The notes under the pieces: model-generated
What the model was told of the DNA's origin: nothing
Databases searched by the model: none
Seen by the model: the letters and a program-made list of their open reading frames with translations, nothing else
Made by a program: the position numbers and the translations under genes
Source: Acinetobacter calcoaceticus
Lineage (GTDB): Bacteria; Pseudomonadota; Gammaproteobacteria; Pseudomonadales; Moraxellaceae
Length of the DNA: 64,000 nucleotides
NCBI RefSeq assembly: GCF_004345325.1
Contig: NZ_SLVJ01000003.1
Coordinates: 62,001-126,000 of the forward strand
Direction: 5' to 3'
Shown here: in pieces, positions 59,234-64,000 of the stretch
Position numbering within the stretch: the stretch's first letter is position 1
Layout: every line of letters starts with the position of its first letter

Positions 59234-59797
59234 ATGCTAAAAAATTGGATCTGTGCCGCCGTATTGGCGTGCAGTGCTTTACATGTCAACGCGGCGCAGC
59301 CTTCAGCGGAATATAATATTGCTCGCGGTTTAGCCCCAGTATTGAAAAATCAGCGCATTTCAACTTTAGAGCCATTCCAAGGTGAGTTTCGTATTTTGGG
59401 TTCCAAAGAATACGCCAATGACGAACAAGCAAAATTCTCACCTATAGACTTTGCCGTAACCCGAGGCATGTTCACTGAACCTGAGATTGCTCGGCAGATT
59501 TCAATCAATCAATATGACCGCTTTCTGAATTGGAAAATGGCTCGTCCACCGATTGAACCGCGTCTCGCTACAGAGTTGGTGAATAATATGCATATTATTC
59601 CTGCCAATCCTGAAGTCGCCAAGCAGATCAAACAGGTCAAACGTGGTGATTTAATTCGTCTACAGGGTGATTTGGTTCAAATCAACGATCGTGACTTGGT
59701 TTGGAAATCAGCATTGGATTGGAAAGGCATTGGGGATGGTGCATGTCGATTGATCCGTGTGGATTCAATTGAATGGATTGAAAACCAAAACATCTAG
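59234..59797 (+). CDS. Periplasmic protein of unknown function
   Basis: 187 residues with a clear signal peptide (about 1-21, cut after VNAA). The mature part (PSAEYNIARGLAPVLKNQRIS; FAVTRGMFTEPEIARQISINQYDRFLNW; VKRGDLIRLQGDLVQI) has no domain I recognise; the C-terminal half hints at a small beta-barrel. GAGGAGTGG five bases before ATG fixes the start. Confidence 0.65.
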   Translation: MLKNWICAAVLACSALHVNAAQPSAEYNIARGLAPVLKNQRISTLEPFQGEFRILGSKEYANDEQAKFSPIDFAVTRGMFTEPEIARQISINQYDRFLNWKMARPPIEPRLATELVNNMHIIPANPEVAKQIKQVKRGDLIRLQGDLVQINDRDLVWKSALDWKGIGDGACRLIRVDSIEWIENQNI

Positions 59798-59860
59798 GCC
59801 CGAGTCTCAGGCAAGCCAATGCATCTGAGCATTCGCCTGCCTGTAGTCGATGAGAAAACC

Positions 59861-60634
59861 TCAAATTTTTCGATAGTGATAGGCATAAGTCAGATAGGGG
59901 AATTCAATCTGATCATCTGCCGAGAGTCCGGTATGCTGAAAAACGATGTCTTCAAATTGTTGCTTTAACTGCTGTTGTTGTTCTGTCGACATAGCTGCAA
60001 CAAAACTGGTTGAAAGTAACCGTTTGCTCACCACATCCTCTACACGGCCACGTTGCGAATGCGCAAAGGTTTTTAGATCGATAAACTGAAATAGGTGTTG
60101 ATCTTGGAAGACTTGTTTCCATTGATGACTATGAAAACGTGGCGTGTCGGCTTCATAACCCGCCAACAAATCTGCCAATGCTTTGACCCAACGCACCGTT
60201 TCATCACGCTGATTCCAGACCAAGCCCAGACTGGCCTGTACTTTGAGCACTTGATGAATGGCTTTTAAACTGTCTTGATTGGCAAACCAATGAAAAGATT
60301 GTGCACAGAGCACTGCGTCCATGCTCATGGTAGGTAGCGGCAGTTGTTCAGTTGTGGCTTGGTGCGCCTGCACATGAGGATGCTTGAGTTTGAGTTGTTC
60401 GAGCATGGCTGCCACAGGTTCCACTGCAAAGACGTGCGAACTTACCTGAGAGAGGCTGTCTAAAAACTTTCCAGTGCCTGCGCCTAAATCAAGCAATTGA
60501 GATGTGGCATCCAAGCCCAAGTCCTGTTGCAACCATTGCACGATTTCTTGAGGATAATTCGGACGTACTTGCTGATATAGCGCAGCAGCGACATGGAAAC
60601 CTTTCTGTGCCGCTGGGTGGATGATGTCGACCAT
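59861..60634 (-). CDS. Class I SAM-dependent methyltransferase
   Basis: 257 residues, Methyltransf_11 type: SAM motif I LLDLGAGTGKFLD (about 47-59), acidic VFAVEP strand end, and FHWFAN in the post-motif region. The closest known pattern is that of small-molecule methyltransferases acting on polyketide or trans-aconitate-like substrates; the real substrate is unknown. Confidence 0.82.
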   Translation of the reverse strand: MVDIIHPAAQKGFHVAAALYQQVRPNYPQEIVQWLQQDLGLDATSQLLDLGAGTGKFLDSLSQVSSHVFAVEPVAAMLEQLKLKHPHVQAHQATTEQLPLPTMSMDAVLCAQSFHWFANQDSLKAIHQVLKVQASLGLVWNQRDETVRWVKALADLLAGYEADTPRFHSHQWKQVFQDQHLFQFIDLKTFAHSQRGRVEDVVSKRLLSTSFVAAMSTEQQQQLKQQFEDIVFQHTGLSADDQIEFPYLTYAYHYRKI

Positions 60635-60910
60635 GACTATTCCTTAGTATGTTTTGTGATGGTTAAAGTTGTAACGGTATTTAATGGGAAGTAAGTCCAA
60701 CAGCCTATCCTCAGCCTCGATCGTGCTTGTACTTGGATAGGAATAGATCAAAAAAAGCGGATTCCCTTGAGAATTTTTGCCAATGTGGAAGATAATGTAC
60801 TTTTTTATCTGCTCAGCACAGCTAAAATAGACCCCTTGAGCTCAGCGTTCAGATGGTTATGTTTCAGTTGGAGCATATAAGGATTGTCATTAAACTCTCT
60901 CGGTGTTGCA

Positions 60911-62170
60911 ATGGATAAGCAAGTTATTTTTGAAGATGATCATATAAGAGCAATATATTTAGCAGGTACATCGGATACATTGGTGATTTCTTTTGGTGAT
61001 TTGATTACTCGTGCCAAAGGTTTAAATATCAATGCAGAAAAATCACTGAGCAAATACAACTATGCAGTACTCGGTGTGATGCCGAAACAAAAATCATGGT
61101 TTCCAGCAGCAAGTATGCTGGCGATGCTGAAAGAGATTCAAGAGCTCTTAAGCCAGTATCAACGTAAAGTTGGTTATGGTGGTTCAATGGGCGGTTATGC
61201 TGCAATTAAGTATGCAAAAATGTTGCAACTTGATCGGGTGGTCGCCATGGTGCCGCAGTATTCTATCGATCCTGCCGAAGTTGAAGACCGTCGCTACAGT
61301 GACTTTTATGATCCAGCGCTACATACAGACATGCGTATTCAAGCACAAGATGCTTATGATAATTGTGAATATATTCTGATTTATGATCCGTACTTTGAGC
61401 AAGATCGCGAACAGTTTTTAAAAATTCAACAGGCACTGCCACAGGTGAAGGCGCTGCACTTACCGTATACCGGTCATGATGTGATCGCGGTACTGGCAAA
61501 TTCGGCGTTGTTGCATGATTTTATTGAACACCCATTTGATCAGCACTATTTTTACCGTCAAATGCGTGATGTGAAAAAGAACAGCAAGTTTTATTATCGT
61601 AGCGTGATTGCACGTTTACTTGGTACGCATAATGAAGCCTTAGCCAAGATATTAAAAAGCCGCGACCTACAACTGGATCAGCAGTTCTTTGATGCCCCGC
61701 TCAAACAGATCATTACCCGAATCTTACTGACCAATAAACGTGTCGATGAACAAGATCTGCTTAAACTGGGCATCCAAGTCAACTTGCCTTTGGAGAAAAA
61801 GACCCAGATGCAGGATTATCTTGGTCAAGTCTTGGTGTTTAACATCATTACCCAAAAAATGGAAAGTTATCCGCAAGACGTAATCGACATCAATGGCAAA
61901 TATATCATCCCATTACATGTCAAACATACGGGTCTAACCCAGCTTGAACTGAATAATGAAAAGTATTTCATTGCGATGAATGAGCGACGGGTCTTTAAAT
62001 TGTTTAAGCAGGATGCAGCTATTTCCTTAGACATGAGCCCGATCATTATTCGTAAGCATGATGACTTCTATACCATCGTCTACAAGCAATTACATATGCG
62101 TTGCAGTGAGGGGCAATGTTATTTCGATTGCGACAGCGTAATTGATGAAGCTAAATTTCAGGTGCAATAA
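60911..62170 (+). CDS. Alpha/beta-hydrolase-like protein with unknown C-terminal domain
   Basis: 419 residues. The first 200 residues look like an alpha/beta hydrolase: strand TLVISFGDL, nucleophile elbow GYGGSMGGYAA (Ser92), an acidic candidate in LIYDPYFEQD (Asp159) and His189 in YTGHDVIAVL. The remaining 220 residues match no family I know; they look mixed helical then beta-rich, with two cysteines near the end (RCSEGQCYFDC). Start ATG at 60911 is chosen over a TTG nine codons earlier, as ribosome-binding sequence is weak at both. Substrate unknown; similar folds occur next to surface polysaccharide genes, but none are here. Confidence 0.65.
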   Translation: MDKQVIFEDDHIRAIYLAGTSDTLVISFGDLITRAKGLNINAEKSLSKYNYAVLGVMPKQKSWFPAASMLAMLKEIQELLSQYQRKVGYGGSMGGYAAIKYAKMLQLDRVVAMVPQYSIDPAEVEDRRYSDFYDPALHTDMRIQAQDAYDNCEYILIYDPYFEQDREQFLKIQQALPQVKALHLPYTGHDVIAVLANSALLHDFIEHPFDQHYFYRQMRDVKKNSKFYYRSVIARLLGTHNEALAKILKSRDLQLDQQFFDAPLKQIITRILLTNKRVDEQDLLKLGIQVNLPLEKKTQMQDYLGQVLVFNIITQKMESYPQDVIDINGKYIIPLHVKHTGLTQLELNNEKYFIAMNERRVFKLFKQDAAISLDMSPIIIRKHDDFYTIVYKQLHMRCSEGQCYFDCDSVIDEAKFQVQ

Positions 62171-62188
62171 GGCCAGTTAAACTGGCCT
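62170..62188. terminator. Hairpin after the hydrolase-like gene
   Basis: AGGCCAGT / ACTGGCCT with a 3-base loop starting at the stop codon. A weaker ATAGTC / GACTAT hairpin follows. No T-run, so moderate support only. Confidence 0.45.
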
Positions 62189-62222
62189 ATATCCATAGTC
62201 CACATAGACTATAGACGGAGCA

Positions 62223-62831
62223 CTAGAGGTAAATGGTTTCGTCTGGGGTGACTGTGGGTTGTGTGGACTCCACTTGAGGTGTTGCGACAGGCGCAGGTTG
62301 TGCTGGCTTAACTATGACAGGTGGTGCTGGCTGAACCGTGGCAGGCTGTATTGGCTTAACCATTGCAGGTTGAATCAGCGCGGCGGGCACTGCGGGTGCA
62401 ATTGTGGGTTCAGTGGCTAATGCTTTGGTCTCAGGTTGACCGCTGCTCGGTAATGCTTCAGCACTCGGTTGCTTGGTGGGCGTAGGCGCTGTGTTATTAC
62501 TTGATGATTCACTCAGTGATTTGCGCTCAATGGGTACTGCAACAGTCGAGGTGTTTTTCCCTGTAACCGCATCCCAAGCTTGATCCACTTTGGGCTTTAC
62601 TTTTTCAATCCCTTTTTCCGTAGAGTCACCGACTTTATGGGCAGTATCTTGAACAGATTCCTTGGTCTTATGCGCAAGTACTCTAAAGATATTGGGGTTA
62701 TCTCCATAAGGTGGTGGAGTGGGAGTCGCCACTGTTTGAGCTTCGGCAGTATTGTTTGGCGCCGCTTGAGTTGTCGCCCAAGTAGTGCTGAACAATGCAG
62801 CCGAGATAAAAATCATTTTTATCCAACTCAT
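62223..62831 (-). CDS. Secreted Pro/Ala/Val-rich low-complexity protein
   Basis: 202 residues: signal peptide (about 1-23, ending TTQAAP), a short helical segment (DNPNIFRVLAHKTKESVQDT), and a C-terminal half with imperfect VKPxQPA repeats. It is probably an extended periplasmic or cell-wall-spanning linker. No domain recognised. Confidence 0.6.
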   Translation of the reverse strand: MSWIKMIFISAALFSTTWATTQAAPNNTAEAQTVATPTPPPYGDNPNIFRVLAHKTKESVQDTAHKVGDSTEKGIEKVKPKVDQAWDAVTGKNTSTVAVPIERKSLSESSSNNTAPTPTKQPSAEALPSSGQPETKALATEPTIAPAVPAALIQPAMVKPIQPATVQPAPPVIVKPAQPAPVATPQVESTQPTVTPDETIYL

Positions 62832-63088
62832 GATTTGATACCTGTTTAGTCGATTGTAGAAATATTCAAGGGTTGTGTTGATGTCTTACAACCAGTTGTT
62901 TCAATTTAGTTGGATTACATCAACTGTAAAATTTGCTAGAGCCCCTGAGTATATGGTCAGTCGCTTAGTTTAAAGCGTCTCGAGGTTGAAGTTTGTTTGA
63001 AAAAGCAGACATTCGGCAACACTTTATATATTTTTTTAAAAAAACGATAGCGACATGATCACTCCTCAACGTAAGTGAGGATTCATCA

Positions 63089-63376
63089 ATGAAACTTATG
63101 TCGATTTTTGCTTTTTTAGTATTTATATCGCATACATCGATTTATGCTGGAACGATTTATTTTTCAGGATCAATCGTCGAATCTACATGCTCAAGTCAAG
63201 ATCCCCAGAAAGGATGCACACGTTTATCTCAACTCAGCGCTGTTCCGTATTATCCAACGAGCAGCATCAAAGACTTAAAAGCTAAATTAAAACAGTTTAA
63301 AAAAGAGCATTTTACTGTTTTATTCTATCCGCATAAATCAAAAAACACCGCAGTACTCTTGGTTAATTACGACTAA
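63089..63376 (+). CDS. Small secreted protein with fimbrin-like N terminus
   Basis: 95 residues with a signal peptide (about 1-20, ending SIYA). The mature start GTIYFSGSIVESTC resembles the first strand of type 1 fimbrial subunits (GTxxFxGxIVxxxC), but the protein is only about half the size of a pilin and lacks the usual C-terminal strand pair. No chaperone or usher genes nearby. Could be a reduced fimbrin-like protein. Confidence 0.55.
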   Translation: MKLMSIFAFLVFISHTSIYAGTIYFSGSIVESTCSSQDPQKGCTRLSQLSAVPYYPTSSIKDLKAKLKQFKKEHFTVLFYPHKSKNTAVLLVNYD

Positions 63377-63388
63377 GGCATGTATACG

Positions 63389-63420
63389 ATATTGGGTGCA
63401 CCTCAAGGTTCACCCAATAT
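63389..63420. repeat. Inverted repeat spanning the epimerase stop codon
   Basis: ATATTGGGTG / CACCCAATAT, perfect 10-bp arms with a 12-base loop, between two convergent genes. The loop and right arm contain the last codons and stop of the epimerase gene. Confidence 0.6.
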
Positions 63421-64000
63421 ATCTTTTAAAGCAATCGCCAACTGTGGATAGTTAAAATGAAAGCCTGCCGCTTCGAGTGAAGTCGAGAGTACATACTGAC
63501 CATTGAGCATCAATTGAGATTGCTCACCTAAATATAATTTTAATATCGTACTTGGCAATGGTAAAAACGGTTTTCGTTTCATATAGATGGCAGCCAATTG
63601 AGCAAAATCGCGTTGCGTATTTTTTGCGGGGGCGACCAAATTGTAAATGTTAAAAGGTGTGTCATTGAGCATCAGGAATTCGATTGCACTGAGTACATCC
63701 TTCAGGTGAATCCAGACAAAAGGTTGTCGACCGTGGCCGATACGGTGAAATAAGTTGAGTTTTATCGGTAATAATAACTGTGGCAGGATGCCGCCATTTT
63801 GTCCGATGACCACACCTAAGCGTATGATCTTGGTGTGTTGATTAATAAAGTTTAAAGCAGCACGTTCCCAATCTTGGCACAAGGTGGAGATAAAGATCTC
63901 TTGTGGGGGAGAGTCTTCGCTGCAACTGTGCTGCCATTGTTCTGTCGGGTCAATACCATAATAGCCAACTGCTGAACCTGAGATGATCCGTTCGGGATAA
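63403..64000 (-). CDS. TIGR01777 family NAD-dependent epimerase (YfcH-like), 5' end missing
   Basis: The frame runs to the right edge of the window, so the N terminus with the nucleotide-binding Rossmann motif is outside. The visible 198 residues include the catalytic-region segment ISGSAVGYYG, then CQDWERAAL, VIRLGVVIG-like strand, and the C-terminal QPFVWIHLKDVLSAIEFL and FNIYNLVAPAKNTQ typical of YfcH/SulA-type epimerases. Substrate unknown. Confidence 0.85.
   Translation of the reverse strand, partial: YPERIISGSAVGYYGIDPTEQWQHSCSEDSPPQEIFISTLCQDWERAALNFINQHTKIIRLGVVIGQNGGILPQLLLPIKLNLFHRIGHGRQPFVWIHLKDVLSAIEFLMLNDTPFNIYNLVAPAKNTQRDFAQLAAIYMKRKPFLPLPSTILKLYLGEQSQLMLNGQYVLSTSLEAAGFHFNYPQLAIALKDILGEP

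Overview
The window is chromosomal DNA of a gammaproteobacterium, most probably an Acinetobacter species. The main reasons are the division/peptidoglycan cluster followed by rlmA, the divergent PBP1a / pilMNOPQ-aroKB block, a CraA/MdfA-type drug exporter and the general style of the proteins. It is moderately AT-rich by eye. I found no rRNA, tRNA, CRISPR array or prophage, and mobile DNA is limited to one possible insertion-sequence end.

Layout. 1-5.8 kb is the end of a division and cell-wall cluster: ftsI (5' end cut off by the window), murE, murF, mraY. Then come rlmA and, on the opposite strand, the PBP1a gene mrcA (6.8-9.4 kb). 9.5-17.6 kb holds the type IV pilus assembly genes pilMNOPQ, the shikimate genes aroK and aroB, and a SPOR-like membrane protein. 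18.0-24.0 kb is gltB-gltD (glutamate synthase). It is preceded by a 430-bp region with a sigma-54-like promoter and a structured leader, and followed by a tandem repeat. 24.4-28.4 kb holds a Sel1-repeat protein, an arylamine N-acetyltransferase, and a divergent HxlR regulator / MDR oxidoreductase pair. 28.6-34.8 kb is a six-gene Mrp (Na+/H+ antiporter) operon with a fused MrpA/B subunit. 35.3-38.2 kb is a two-gene unit of an atypical SMC/RecF-like ATPase and a UvrD-like helicase. 38.5-42.0 kb carries a PhoX phosphatase and a duplicated DUF4822 lipoprotein.

42.1-47.0 kb is a class II microcin/bacteriocin locus. It has a peptide with a double-glycine-type leader, an HlyD/CvaA-like adaptor, a C39-peptidase ABC exporter and a LysR regulator in line behind them. 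A 28-codon hydrophobic ORF with a good ribosome binding site lies between the peptide gene and the exporter genes. Next to it, a 746-bp segment bounded by 22-bp direct repeats carries an ASCH-domain gene and what looks like one end of an IS3-type element. 48-64 kb is a mixed region: hisIE, a patatin-like phospholipase, an RlaP-type nucleotidyltransferase, craA, a YccS-like FUSC protein, sodC, an AI-2E/PerM family protein, a ParA-like ATPase divergent from a membrane-anchored nuclease-like protein, a methyltransferase, an alpha/beta-hydrolase-like protein, small secreted proteins, and a truncated TIGR01777 epimerase at the right edge.

Two patterns recur. Many gene ends carry perfect inverted repeats with 10-13 bp arms but no U-tract, besides ordinary intrinsic terminators. 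Several operons use start codons tightly coupled to the preceding stop (murF/mraY, pilM/N/O/P, mrpC/D, hlyD/ABC exporter).
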